Source: Actinomycetota bacterium | GTDB lineage: Bacteria > Actinomycetota > Thermoleophilia > Gaiellales > Gaiellaceae | Direction of reading: 5' to 3' | NCBI GenBank assembly: GCA_003139545.1 | Contig: PLJC01000004.1 | Span: 104,001 to 168,000 of the forward strand | DNA: 64,000 bases | Shown: piece after piece, positions 54,385 through 62,911 of the stretch | Position numbering within the stretch: the first letter of the stretch is position 1 | How the letters are laid out: each line of letters opens with the position of its first letter | Translations under genes and position numbers: made by a program | Notes under the pieces: generated by a model | Database searches by the model: none | Told to the model about the DNA's origin: nothing | What the model saw: only the letters and a program-made list of their open reading frames with translations

Positions 54385-55050
54385 TCACCCTAAGGGCGAT
54401 TTCGTAAAGACCGTGTGAATAAACCCGCGCGAAAACGTGGCAGGCGCCACGAACCCGGCGTAGAGGAGGGCCGCACCGACCGCGATCCCGACGGCCGCGC
54501 CGCCGGCCCCCAGGCCCGCAACGCCGCTCCCGGCGGCGGCTGCCGCCACGCCGAGCACGATGAGGCTGTTCCCGAGCGGGCGGCTCCGGATCGAGCGGAG
54601 TGCGACGACCACGACGGCCGCCGTGCCGAGGATGTTCGCCACGATCGCAAGCACGCGCGCGGGAGCGAACGCGAGGTGGTCCTGCGCGGGCGGGATCCCG
54701 TGCGCCGCGAACACGCCGTGCACGGGCATCGCGAGCGCGATGCCGACCGCGAGCCCGGTGTAGCCGAGTGCGAGCGCTTTCGCGCGGCGGACGCCGGCGA
54801 GCGCGAGCGACCCTGCGCCGAGCAGGGGCGCGGTGAGCAGCGCGCCGGCGGCGTAGTACACGCGGAACGCGCGGGCGTCCCATTGGGCGGCCTCGCCCCA
54901 TGCGATCGCTCCGGCGGCGACCGCGTACGTGGCGAGCGACCACGCCCAGATGAGGAGCTCCGGCCGGGCCGATGCACGCCAGCGGCGCGCGAGCGCACCC
55001 GCCAGCCGTAAAGCGATCAACGCAGCGGCAAATGCAAGAAGCGCGTCCAC
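54385..55050 (-). CDS. Hypothetical seven-span membrane protein
   Basis: About 221 residues from GTG 55050. The frame reaches a TTG at 55080, but that would overlap the divergent transaminase start. Some seven hydrophobic segments, with Ala/Gly/Val-rich composition, and a charged loop with WGEAAQWDARAFRVYYAAGALL. No family recognised. It is upstream of the Rpf-like gene on the same strand, with about 100 bases between them. Confidence 0.7.
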   Translation of the reverse strand: MDALLAFAAALIALRLAGALARRWRASARPELLIWAWSLATYAVAAGAIAWGEAAQWDARAFRVYYAAGALLTAPLLGAGSLALAGVRRAKALALGYTGLAVGIALAMPVHGVFAAHGIPPAQDHLAFAPARVLAIVANILGTAAVVVVALRSIRSRPLGNSLIVLGVAAAAAGSGVAGLGAGGAAVGIAVGAALLYAGFVAPATFSRGFIHTVFTKSPLG

Positions 55051-55072
55051 GACCGGCGGTAGTCTGGCAGCG

Positions 55073-56206
55073 ATGGACAAGCGCTACCTGTTCACGCCCG
55101 GACCGACGCCGGTGCCGCCGCAGGTGCTCGCCGCGATGGGAGAGCCCGTCGTGCACCATCGCAGCCCCGATTTTCGGCCCATCTACGAGCGGTGTCTCGC
55201 GCGCCTGCGCGAGGTGTGCCGCACGGAATCGGACGTCCTGCTCTTCACCGCGTCGGGCACCGGCGCCTTCGAGTCGGCGGTCGTGAACCTCGTTTCGCCG
55301 GGCGAGCCGCACCTCGTCGTCTCCGCCGGAAGCTTCGGGGAGCGCTGGATCGCGATGACGTCCGCGTACGGCGCCGACGTCGACGAGCTCCGCTACGCGT
55401 GGGGTGAGACGCCCGATCCGGAGGACGTCCGCGCACGGCTTGCCGCGCGTGAGGCGAAGGCCGTCTGGATCGTCCAGTCGGAGACGTCGACCGGCGTCGT
55501 CGCCGACGTGCAAGCGATCGCCGCCGTCGCGAACGAGGCCGGCGCGCTCGTCGTCGTCGATGCGGTCTCGAGCCTCGGCGCTGTGCCGTGCGAGACCGAT
55601 GCGTGGGGCCTCGACGTCGTCGTCTCCGGCTCGCAGAAGGCGCTCATGACGCCGCCCGGCCTCGGCCTGGCCGCGGTCTCCGACGCCGCGGTCGCGGCGA
55701 CGGGCTCGACGCCCCGCTTCTACTTCGACTGGCAGCGGACGCGCGACGCGCAGCGCAAGCTCGACGCGCCCTTCACGCCGCCGGTCTCGCTCGTCACAGC
55801 ACTCGACGTCGCGCTCGGCATGCTCCTCGACGAGGGCCTCGAGGCCGTGTTCGAGCGGCACGTGCGCCTCGGTCGCGCCGCGCGCGCGGGCGCGAAGGCG
55901 ATGGGCCTCGAGCTGTTCTCGCCGGACGAGGATCGCAGCGCAGTCGTCACGGCCGTCCTGTCCCCCGACGCCGCGGAACTCATCTCCGGTGTTCGCAACC
56001 GCTTCGGCATTACGCTCGCCGGCGGCCAGGGTGACCTGAAGGGAAAGATCTTCCGCATCGGCCACATCGGCTGGTTCGACGTCTTCGACATCACCACGGC
56101 GCTCGCCGCGATCGAGATCGTGCTCGCGGAGCTTGACGCCGACATCGAGCGCGGGGTCGCCGTGACCGCGGCGCTCGACGCGTACGAGCACTCCTCGGTC
56201 GCGTGA
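55073..56206 (+). CDS. Class V aminotransferase (alanine-glyoxylate/serine-pyruvate type)
   Basis: 377 residues, ATG 55073. Class V features: RYLFTPGPTPVPPQVLAAMG, VHHRSPDFRPIYERCLARLRE, LLFTASGTGAFESAVVNL, LVVVDAVSSLGAVPCETDAWGLD (PLP Asp) and VSGSQKALMTPPGLG with the Schiff-base Lys. Such enzymes transaminate glyoxylate, serine or 3-phosphohydroxypyruvate. Its GTGA overlap with serA, and the absence of serC nearby, suggest that it performs the phosphoserine transaminase step or a serine-related reaction. That is inference. Confidence 0.9.
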   Translation: MDKRYLFTPGPTPVPPQVLAAMGEPVVHHRSPDFRPIYERCLARLREVCRTESDVLLFTASGTGAFESAVVNLVSPGEPHLVVSAGSFGERWIAMTSAYGADVDELRYAWGETPDPEDVRARLAAREAKAVWIVQSETSTGVVADVQAIAAVANEAGALVVVDAVSSLGAVPCETDAWGLDVVVSGSQKALMTPPGLGLAAVSDAAVAATGSTPRFYFDWQRTRDAQRKLDAPFTPPVSLVTALDVALGMLLDEGLEAVFERHVRLGRAARAGAKAMGLELFSPDEDRSAVVTAVLSPDAAELISGVRNRFGITLAGGQGDLKGKIFRIGHIGWFDVFDITTALAAIEIVLAELDADIERGVAVTAALDAYEHSSVA

Positions 56207-57777
56207 CACAGCAGAAAGTCCTCGTCCGCGAGGCGATCGCGGACGCCGGCGTCGACCTGCTGCGCGAGCGCTTCGACGTCGACGTCGACTTCGATTCACC
56301 GCTCGAGGACATCGTCGGCCTCTACGACGCAATCGTCGTCCGCTCGGCGACGAAGCTGACTGCCGAGGTCATCGAGCGCGCCGTCAGGTTGAAGGTGATC
56401 GGCCGTGCCGGAGTCGGCGTCGACAACGTGGACGTGGAGGCGGCGACGCGGCGCGGGATCGTCGTCGCGAACGCGCCCGAGTCGACCGTCATCTCGGCCG
56501 CCGAGCACACGATCGGGCTGCTCGTTGCGCTCGCGCGGAACATCCCGCAGGCGCACGCAGCGCTGAAGCAGGGCCGGTGGGAGCGCAAGTCGTACGGCGG
56601 CGTCGAGCTGGCGGGCAAGACGCTCGGCGTGCTCGGCTTCGGACGCATCGGCCAGCAGGTCGCCCGCCGCGCGCTTGGCCTGGGCATGCGCGTCGTTGCC
56701 TATGACCCGTACGTCGCGGCCGAGCGGTTCCGCGAGCTCGGCGTCGAGCGTGTCGAGACGCCGGAGGACGTCTACGACGTCGCGGAGTTCATCACGCTCC
56801 ACCTGCCGCTCACCGACGAGACGCGGCAGTCGATCGACGCGGACGCGTTCGCGCGCATGCGCGCCGGTGTGCGGCTCGTCAACGCCGCGCGCGGCCAGCT
56901 GGTCGACGAGGCCGCGCTGCTCGGGGCGCTCCAGTCCGGCAAAGTGGCAGGCGCAGCGCTCGACGTGTTTTCCTCCGAGCCGTACTCCGGTCCGCTGCTC
57001 GAGCTCGACAGCGTCGTCGTCACACCGCATCTCGCGGCGTCGACCGACGAGGCGCAAGACCGCGCGGGCGTCATCGTCGCCGAGCAGGTCGCGGCCGCGC
57101 TGGAGGGCGGCCTCGTCTCGAACGCGGTCAACATCCCCGCGATCGGCGCCGAGGACATGGAGGTGCTCGGGCCGTACGTGCCGCTCGCGGCGAAGCTCGG
57201 ACGCCTCGCGCTCGAGCTCGCCGGCGGACGTGCGGACGAGATCGTCATCACCGCGTACGGCGGCATCGCGGAGTACGACACGCGCCTGCTCACCGTCGCC
57301 GCGCTGCAGGGCGCCTTCCAGGGCCGGGCAGACCGGCCGGTGAACTACGTGAACGCGCCGTTGATCGCGCGCGAGCGCGGCATCGACGTGCGCGAGGAGC
57401 GCTCGCAGTCCGCGCGCGATTACACGAACCTGCTGCGCGTCGAGGTTCGCACCGGCGAGGAGAGCACTCGCGTCGCGGGCACGACGATCGGCAGCGAGAA
57501 CCGTCCCTGGCTCGTGCGTGCGCTCGGGTTCGACCTCGACCTCGAGCTCGACCCGTTGCTCGTGCTCTTCCGGTACGACGACGTGCCGGGCGTGATCGGC
57601 CGCGTCGGCTCGCTCTTCGGCGATGCCGGCGTCAACATCGCCAACATGACCGTGTCGCGCTCGCGGCGCGGCGGCAAGGCGCTGATGGCGCTGAGCGTCG
57701 ACACGCGCCCGCCGGCGGAGCTCGTCGCACGCATCCGCGCCGTGGGTTTCGACGACGCCCGCGTAATCGAGCTCTAA
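56203..57777 (+). CDS. serA: D-3-phosphoglycerate dehydrogenase with ASB and ACT domains
   Basis: 524 residues from GTG. Catalytic domain with VIGRAGVGVDNVDVEAATRRGI, the NAD site LGVLGFGRIGQQVARRA, catalytic Arg near 227 in NAARGQLVDEAAL, the Glu region, and His near 275 in VTPHLAASTDEAQ. An allosteric-substrate-binding domain (about 310-440) and a C-terminal ACT domain (LVLFRYDDVPGVIGRVGSLFG) complete the long, actinobacterial-type enzyme. It is likely serine-inhibited. It makes 3-phosphohydroxypyruvate for the coupled transaminase. Confidence 0.96.
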   Translation: MTQQKVLVREAIADAGVDLLRERFDVDVDFDSPLEDIVGLYDAIVVRSATKLTAEVIERAVRLKVIGRAGVGVDNVDVEAATRRGIVVANAPESTVISAAEHTIGLLVALARNIPQAHAALKQGRWERKSYGGVELAGKTLGVLGFGRIGQQVARRALGLGMRVVAYDPYVAAERFRELGVERVETPEDVYDVAEFITLHLPLTDETRQSIDADAFARMRAGVRLVNAARGQLVDEAALLGALQSGKVAGAALDVFSSEPYSGPLLELDSVVVTPHLAASTDEAQDRAGVIVAEQVAAALEGGLVSNAVNIPAIGAEDMEVLGPYVPLAAKLGRLALELAGGRADEIVITAYGGIAEYDTRLLTVAALQGAFQGRADRPVNYVNAPLIARERGIDVREERSQSARDYTNLLRVEVRTGEESTRVAGTTIGSENRPWLVRALGFDLDLELDPLLVLFRYDDVPGVIGRVGSLFGDAGVNIANMTVSRSRRGGKALMALSVDTRPPAELVARIRAVGFDDARVIEL

Positions 57778-57779
57778 CC

Positions 57780-58259
57780 GTGAGCACGTGGCCGGAGCCG
57801 GTCGAGCGCGTCGCCGCTGCCCTGCGCGAGGCGGCCGTGGATGCGCGCTTGGAGGAGTTCAAGGAGGGGACGCCGACCGCCGGCGCCGCCGCGCGCGCTG
57901 TCGGCTGCAAGCGGGCCGAGATCGTGAAGTCGCTCGTCTTCGTCTGTGACGGGCGACCGGTGCTCGCGCTCGTTCCCGGCGACAAGCGCGTGGATGCGAA
58001 CCGGCTCTCGACCGCCGCGGGGGCGGGCTACGCGCGGGTCGCGAAGCCGGAAGAGGTGCTCGCCGCGACCGGGTTCGAGCCGGGCGCGGTGGCGCCGTTC
58101 CCGGCGCCGAACGTCGCGCGCGTGCTGATGGATAGGGGTCTGCTCCGCCACGAGTTGGTGTGGATCGGCGCCGGCTCCGACCGGCACATGGCGGGGATCG
58201 CGCCGCTCGACCTGGTGCGGGTGGCCAAAGCGGAGATTGGCGATCTCACGGAGTCTTGA
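57780..58259 (+). CDS. YbaK/aminoacyl-tRNA deacylase-domain protein
   Basis: 159 residues from GTG, 2 bases after serA. The YbaK fold is visible: TPTAGAAARAVGCKRAEIVKSLVFVCDGRPVLALVPGDKRVD (catalytic Lys in IVKSL), then GFEPGAVAPFPAP and a late GAGSDRHMAGIAPLDLVRV. These proteins hydrolyse mischarged Cys-, Ala- or other tRNAPro. Exact specificity unknown. Confidence 0.9.
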   Translation: MSTWPEPVERVAAALREAAVDARLEEFKEGTPTAGAAARAVGCKRAEIVKSLVFVCDGRPVLALVPGDKRVDANRLSTAAGAGYARVAKPEEVLAATGFEPGAVAPFPAPNVARVLMDRGLLRHELVWIGAGSDRHMAGIAPLDLVRVAKAEIGDLTES

Positions 58260-58280
58260 CCGCTGGGTACGATTGAGCGC

Positions 58281-59207
58281 ATGCAGGAGACGAGCAAGAT
58301 CTGGATGAACGGTGAGCTCGTCGACTGGGCGGACGCCACCGTTCACGTCGGCGCGCACGGGCTCCACTACGGATCGGGCGTGTTCGAGGGAATCCGCGCG
58401 TACGACACCGAGCGCGGCACCGCCGTCTTCCGGCTGACGGAGCACATGGCGCGGCTGGAGAACTCGGCCAAGCTGCTGTACATGGAGCTCCCGTACTCGG
58501 TCGAGGAGCTGAAGACGGCCTGCTGGGATCTCGTCGGCGCGAACGGCCTGCCGGAGTGCTACCTGCGGCCGATCGCATTCTTCGGCTACGGCGAGCTCGG
58601 CGTCGGCTCGCAGGGCAACCCCGTCGACGTCGCGATCATGTCGTGGCCGTGGGGCACGTACCTCGGCGAGGACGGAATGACCAACGGCATCCGCGCGAAG
58701 GTCTCGTCCTGGCAGCGCGTCGGGCCGAACGTCATCCCGCACGCCGCGAAGGCGACCGGGGTGTACGTCAACTCGATGCTCGCGATCGGCGAGGCGGTGC
58801 GCGCGGGCTACGAGGAGGCCATCCTCCTCACGCACGACGGCTACATCGCCGATGGCTCGGGCGAGACGATCTTCGTCGTGAAGGACGGCGTCATCGCGAC
58901 GCCTGATCTCTCCGCGTCGATCCTGCCCGGCATCACGCGCGACACGGTCATCCAGATCGCGCAGGATCTCGGCTACCAGCTGGTGCAGAAGCAGCTCATC
59001 CGTACCGACCTCTATCTCGCCGACGAGGTGTTCATGTGCGGCACGGCGGCGGAGGTGACGCCGATCCGCGAGGTCGACGACCAGGTCGTCGGGCCGCCCG
59101 GGCCGGTGACGGTCGAGCTGCAGCAGGCGTATCTCGACACGGTGCACGGCCGCAGCGAGCGCTGGGCCCAGTGGCTCGAGTACGCGCCGAGCCGCACCGA
59201 GGCGTGA
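58281..59207 (+). CDS. ilvE: Branched-chain amino acid aminotransferase
   Basis: 308 residues. Fold-type IV PLP enzyme: IWMNGELVDWADATVHVGAHGLHYGSGVFEGIRAYDT, YLRPIAFFGYGELGV, the Schiff-base Lys in IPHAAKATGVYVNSMLA, DGYIADGSGETIFVVKDG and LPGITRDTVIQIA. Length matches IlvE. It transaminates leucine, isoleucine and valine. The stop overlaps the next GTG. Confidence 0.95.
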   Translation: MQETSKIWMNGELVDWADATVHVGAHGLHYGSGVFEGIRAYDTERGTAVFRLTEHMARLENSAKLLYMELPYSVEELKTACWDLVGANGLPECYLRPIAFFGYGELGVGSQGNPVDVAIMSWPWGTYLGEDGMTNGIRAKVSSWQRVGPNVIPHAAKATGVYVNSMLAIGEAVRAGYEEAILLTHDGYIADGSGETIFVVKDGVIATPDLSASILPGITRDTVIQIAQDLGYQLVQKQLIRTDLYLADEVFMCGTAAEVTPIREVDDQVVGPPGPVTVELQQAYLDTVHGRSERWAQWLEYAPSRTEA

Positions 59208-60322
59208 AGCAGGAAGTCCGTCCGGTCCCGCTCTCGGGGCCGTACCTCGACGAGCGCGAGGAAGAGCTCGTCCTCGAGGTCATGCGTTCGGGCCGGCTGT
59301 CGCTCGGGCCGACGATCGATCGCTTCGAGGAGCTCTTCGCCGCGAAGGTCGGCGCGCCGTACGCGGCTGCGGTCTCGTCCGGCACCGCGGGCCTGCATCT
59401 CCTCTGCGTCGCCGCGGGAATCGAACCGGGCGACGAGGTGATCACGTCGCCGTACTCGTTCGCGGCGTCCGCGAACTGCTTCGTGTACGAGGGCGGCGTC
59501 CCCGTGTTCGCCGACATCGACGCGCGCACGCTCAACATGGATCCGGCCGCCGTCGAGGCGGCGGTCACGCCGCGGACGAAGGCGATCGTGGCCGTCGACA
59601 TCTACGGCTATCCGTGCGAGCTGGACGAGCTGCGCGCGATCGCCGACCGGCACGGGCTCGTCCTCATCGACGACTCGTGCGAGGCCTTCGGCGCCGAGTA
59701 CAAGGGCGCGCAGCTGGGCTCGCAAGGCCCGAGCGCCGTGTTCGCGTTCTATCCCAACAAGCAGATCACGACGGGCGAGGGCGGCATCGTGACGACGCAC
59801 TCCGAGGAGGAATGGCGCCTGCTCCGGTCGCTGCGCAATCAGGGTCGCGGCGACGAGGGCGGCTGGCTCGAGCATGTCCGGCTCGGGTTCAACTACCGCA
59901 TCGACGACGTGCGCGCCGCGATCGGGATCGGGCAGCTCGAGAAGCTGGACGAGATCCTTGCGCTGCGCAGCTCCGTGGCGAAGCGCTACGACGAGCTTCT
60001 CGCCGGTCTACCCGGTGTCGAGTTGCCGTGCACGGACGACGCCGAGCACAAGCGATCCTGGTTCGTCTACGTCATCGCGCTGCCCGACAACGTCACGCGC
60101 GAGCGCGTGATCGCGACCTTCGAGCGGGAGCAGGTCGGCTACAACCGCTATCTCCCGTCGATCCACCTGCAGCCGTACATGCGCGAGCGCTTCGGCTTCC
60201 GCGAAGGGATGTGCCCCGTGTCCGAGGACGCGAGCTCGCGCACGCTCGCGCTCCCGTTCTTCACCGCCCTCGACCGTGACGCGCAGGAACGCGTGGCCGA
60301 GGTCCTCTCCGCCGCCCTTTGA
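59204..60322 (+). CDS. DegT/DnrJ/EryC1/StrS-family aminotransferase
   Basis: 372 residues from GTG 59204 (GTGA overlap with ilvE). PLP-enzyme blocks: VPLSGPYLDEREEELVLEVM, AAVSSGTAGLHLLCVAAGIEPGDEVITSPYSF, LIDDSCEAFGAEYKG, and the Lys in FAFYPNKQITTGEGGIVTT. This is the sugar-aminotransferase family acting on nucleotide-linked keto sugars, for example in surface polysaccharide or antibiotic sugars. No other sugar-nucleotide gene is nearby, so the substrate is open. Confidence 0.93.
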   Translation: MKQEVRPVPLSGPYLDEREEELVLEVMRSGRLSLGPTIDRFEELFAAKVGAPYAAAVSSGTAGLHLLCVAAGIEPGDEVITSPYSFAASANCFVYEGGVPVFADIDARTLNMDPAAVEAAVTPRTKAIVAVDIYGYPCELDELRAIADRHGLVLIDDSCEAFGAEYKGAQLGSQGPSAVFAFYPNKQITTGEGGIVTTHSEEEWRLLRSLRNQGRGDEGGWLEHVRLGFNYRIDDVRAAIGIGQLEKLDEILALRSSVAKRYDELLAGLPGVELPCTDDAEHKRSWFVYVIALPDNVTRERVIATFEREQVGYNRYLPSIHLQPYMRERFGFREGMCPVSEDASSRTLALPFFTALDRDAQERVAEVLSAAL

Positions 60323-61557
60323 TCGGCGCCGTCCGCCGACTCGCGGTGGACGTCGGGCCGCTGCGGGAATCGTCCGGCTTCCGCCGGCTCTGGATCGGAC
60401 AGTCGATCGCATATGTCGCGTGGCGGATGATGCTCGTCCTCGTGCCGGTGCAGGTGTACCGGCTGACGGGCTCCACCCTCGACGTCGGGCTCGTCGCACT
60501 CGTGCAGTTCGTTCCGCTCGTCGTCTTCACGATCATCGGCGGCGCGCTCGCGGACACGCGCGACCGCCGCCGGCTGCTGCTCGGGAGCACGGCGGGAATC
60601 GCAGTTGCGTCCGCGGCCTTTGTCGTCGTCTCCGCAGCCGGTCGCCCGAACGTCGGTCTCGTCTTCTTCCTCGGCTTTGCTGCGTGGTCGTCGTTCTCGC
60701 TCGGCGCCGGCGCGATCCGCTCGATGACCGCGCGTCTCGTCCCGCTCGAGCAGTTGCCGGCGGCCGCGGCGCTGAACGGGCTGTACAACAACCTCGGTCT
60801 CGTCGTCGGCCCGGCCATCGCCGGCGTCCTCATCACGAGCATCGGCTTCGCGGCGACGTACGGCGTGTCGCTCGCGGGGATCCTCGTCTCGCTCGCCCTC
60901 GCGCTCCGGCTCCCGGCGGTGCCGCCGCAGGAGGACGCGCCGCAGATGACGTTCCAGACGATCGTCGACGGCTTCCGTTATCTGCGCCTGCAGCAGCTCG
61001 TCCTGTCGTTCTTCCTCATCGACACGCTGGCGATGGTGCTGGGCATGCCGAGCTCGCTCTTCCCGGCGCTCGCGCAGCACGTGTTCCGCGACCCCGCGTC
61101 GGTCGGATATCTGTTCGCGGGGCCGGCCGTCGGCGCGTTCCTCGTGTCCCTCTTCTCCGGCTGGGCGATGCGCCTCCGGCGCCAGGGTCGCGCGATCGTG
61201 CTCTCCGTCTGCGCCTGGGGTGCAGCCATTACGGGGTTCGGCTTCACGCACACGCTCTGGCTCGCGCTCCTGCTGCTCGGCGTCGCCGGTGCGGCCGACC
61301 AGGTGAGCGCGATCTTCCGCTCGACGATCGTGCTCACCGTCACGCCCGACCACATGCGCGGCCGGCTCGGCGGCATCGAGTTCGCGCAGGTCGCGAGCAC
61401 GCCGTCGCTCGGCAACCTCGAGGCCGGCGTCGTCGCGCAGCTCACGAGCCTGCGCTTCTCGATCGTCTCCGGCGGCATTGGCTGCATCGTCGGCACGCTC
61501 GTGCTCGCCGCGCTGTTCCCCGTCCTACGTCGATACGACGCCAGTGCTCGAGCGTGA
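60319..61557 (+). CDS. MFS transporter
   Basis: 412 residues from TTG 60319, overlapping the previous stop (TTGA). About 12 hydrophobic segments. [41 protein letters not shown] in the first helices and [20 protein letters not shown] as the A-type loop are typical of MFS_3/enterobactin-exporter-like carriers. [26 protein letters not shown] is a late family block. Substrate unknown. Confidence 0.9.
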   Translation: MIGAVRRLAVDVGPLRESSGFRRLWIGQSIAYVAWRMMLVLVPVQVYRLTGSTLDVGLVALVQFVPLVVFTIIGGALADTRDRRRLLLGSTAGIAVASAAFVVVSAAGRPNVGLVFFLGFAAWSSFSLGAGAIRSMTARLVPLEQLPAAAALNGLYNNLGLVVGPAIAGVLITSIGFAATYGVSLAGILVSLALALRLPAVPPQEDAPQMTFQTIVDGFRYLRLQQLVLSFFLIDTLAMVLGMPSSLFPALAQHVFRDPASVGYLFAGPAVGAFLVSLFSGWAMRLRRQGRAIVLSVCAWGAAITGFGFTHTLWLALLLLGVAGAADQVSAIFRSTIVLTVTPDHMRGRLGGIEFAQVASTPSLGNLEAGVVAQLTSLRFSIVSGGIGCIVGTLVLAALFPVLRRYDASARA

Positions 61558-62101
61558 CTTCTTTGCCCGTTCGGTGCACGAGGTCGCGCCGGACCTGATC
61601 GGAGTAACGCTCCTCGTCGACGGCGTCGGCGGCCCGATCGTCGAGGTGGAGGCGTACGACCAGGGCGATCCGGCGAGCCACGCCTTCCGCGGGCAGACGG
61701 CACGCAACGCCGTGATGTTCGGCCCGCCCGGCTACGCCTACGTGTACCGCTCGTACGGCATCCACTGGTGCATCAACTTCGTGTGCAACGTGCCAGGCCG
61801 GGCCGAGGCGGCGCTCATCCGCGCACTCGCGCCCGAGCACGGGATCGAGCAGATGCGCGCGCGGCGGGGGCTACTTGCAGATCGTGCTCTGTGCTCGGGT
61901 CCGGGGAAGCTGTGCCAGGCACTGGGGATCACGCGCGGGCAGGACGGCCTTCCGCTCGACGCGCCGCCGTTCGAGTTGCTCGCGCGCGAGGGCACGCCGT
62001 CGATCGTGACCGGGCCGCGCATCGGCATCACCCGTGCGGTCGAGCACAACTGGCGCTACGGCCTCGCGGGCTCGCCTTTTCTCAGCCGCCGGTTCCGGTG
62101 A
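61544..62101 (+). CDS. Alkyladenine DNA glycosylase (3-methyladenine, Mpg type)
   Basis: 185 residues from GTG 61544, overlapping the MFS end by 14 bases. The frame is open further upstream, but the family N-terminus ([19 protein letters not shown]) begins here. [52 protein letters not shown] carries the catalytic Glu (VEVEAY) and the intercalating Tyr. [11 protein letters not shown] follows. It excises alkylated bases in base-excision repair. About the normal bacterial length. Confidence 0.93.
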   Translation: MLERDFFARSVHEVAPDLIGVTLLVDGVGGPIVEVEAYDQGDPASHAFRGQTARNAVMFGPPGYAYVYRSYGIHWCINFVCNVPGRAEAALIRALAPEHGIEQMRARRGLLADRALCSGPGKLCQALGITRGQDGLPLDAPPFELLAREGTPSIVTGPRIGITRAVEHNWRYGLAGSPFLSRRFR

Positions 62102-62113
62102 GATGATCGGCGC

Positions 62114-62911
62114 GTGCGGCTCCTCCTCATGGCGCTCGTCGCGGCCGTCACGCCGGGCCAGATCGTCGCGAAGCTGAACGCGCAGCGCGTCGCGAACGGC
62201 ATCCCCGGCGGCATCACGCTCAACGCACAGTGGACGGCCGGCTGCCAGCACCACGTGCACTACGAAGAGCTGAACGGCATCGCGTGGACGCATCAGGAGA
62301 CGCCGGGCAAGCCCGGCTTCACGAAGGACGGGCAGATCGCCGGAGGCGCCGGCGACCAGTCGTACACCTCGGGCTGGGAGTTCGGGAACCCGTTCGAGAA
62401 CCTGCCCTTGCACATGGCGACGCTGATGGCTCCCGGCCTGATGCAGCTCGGCGCGTACGAGAGCGGCCGCCGCGTCTGCATGGAGATCGCGATGGGCTAC
62501 GGCCGCCCGATCGCGAGCAACACGCTGTTCACGTATCCGGGGAACGGCAGGACCGGCGTCGTCACGAGTCAGACCGTGCACGGGGAGTGGCCAGCGTCGC
62601 CGGGCGACGTCGTCGGCCTGCCGCAGGGACGGACGACGGGGCCGACGATCTATGTCTTCTCCGTCGGGCCGTGGCAGTTCCAGGGCGCGTTCCACCTGTC
62701 CGTGGCGAAGGTCGTCGGGCCGGGCGGCCCGGTGGCGATCCGCGTCGTCGACCCGACGCAGCATCCGAAGATCAAGCCGTACGTCGCACCGGGGACGTTC
62801 TTCCTCATCCCGGTGTCGCCGCTGCGTTCACATGCGCACTACACGGCCACGGTGACGGTCGTCGGCCCGAACGACACGCTCACCAAGACCTGGCACTTCA
62901 CGACGGCCTGA
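62114..62911 (+). CDS. Secreted CAP (SCP-like)-domain protein
   Basis: 265 residues from GTG, with a short signal peptide (RLLLMALVAAVTPG). The CAP pattern IVAKLNAQRVANGIPGGITLNAQWTAGCQHHVHYEELNG and a GWEFGNPFENLPLH-type block follow, then a beta-rich C-terminal half (TIYVFSVGPWQFQGAF) with Ig-like strands. Function of such exported CAP proteins is unknown. Convergent with the PBP gene, overlapping by 14 bases. Confidence 0.82.
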   Translation: MRLLLMALVAAVTPGQIVAKLNAQRVANGIPGGITLNAQWTAGCQHHVHYEELNGIAWTHQETPGKPGFTKDGQIAGGAGDQSYTSGWEFGNPFENLPLHMATLMAPGLMQLGAYESGRRVCMEIAMGYGRPIASNTLFTYPGNGRTGVVTSQTVHGEWPASPGDVVGLPQGRTTGPTIYVFSVGPWQFQGAFHLSVAKVVGPGGPVAIRVVDPTQHPKIKPYVAPGTFFLIPVSPLRSHAHYTATVTVVGPNDTLTKTWHFTTA

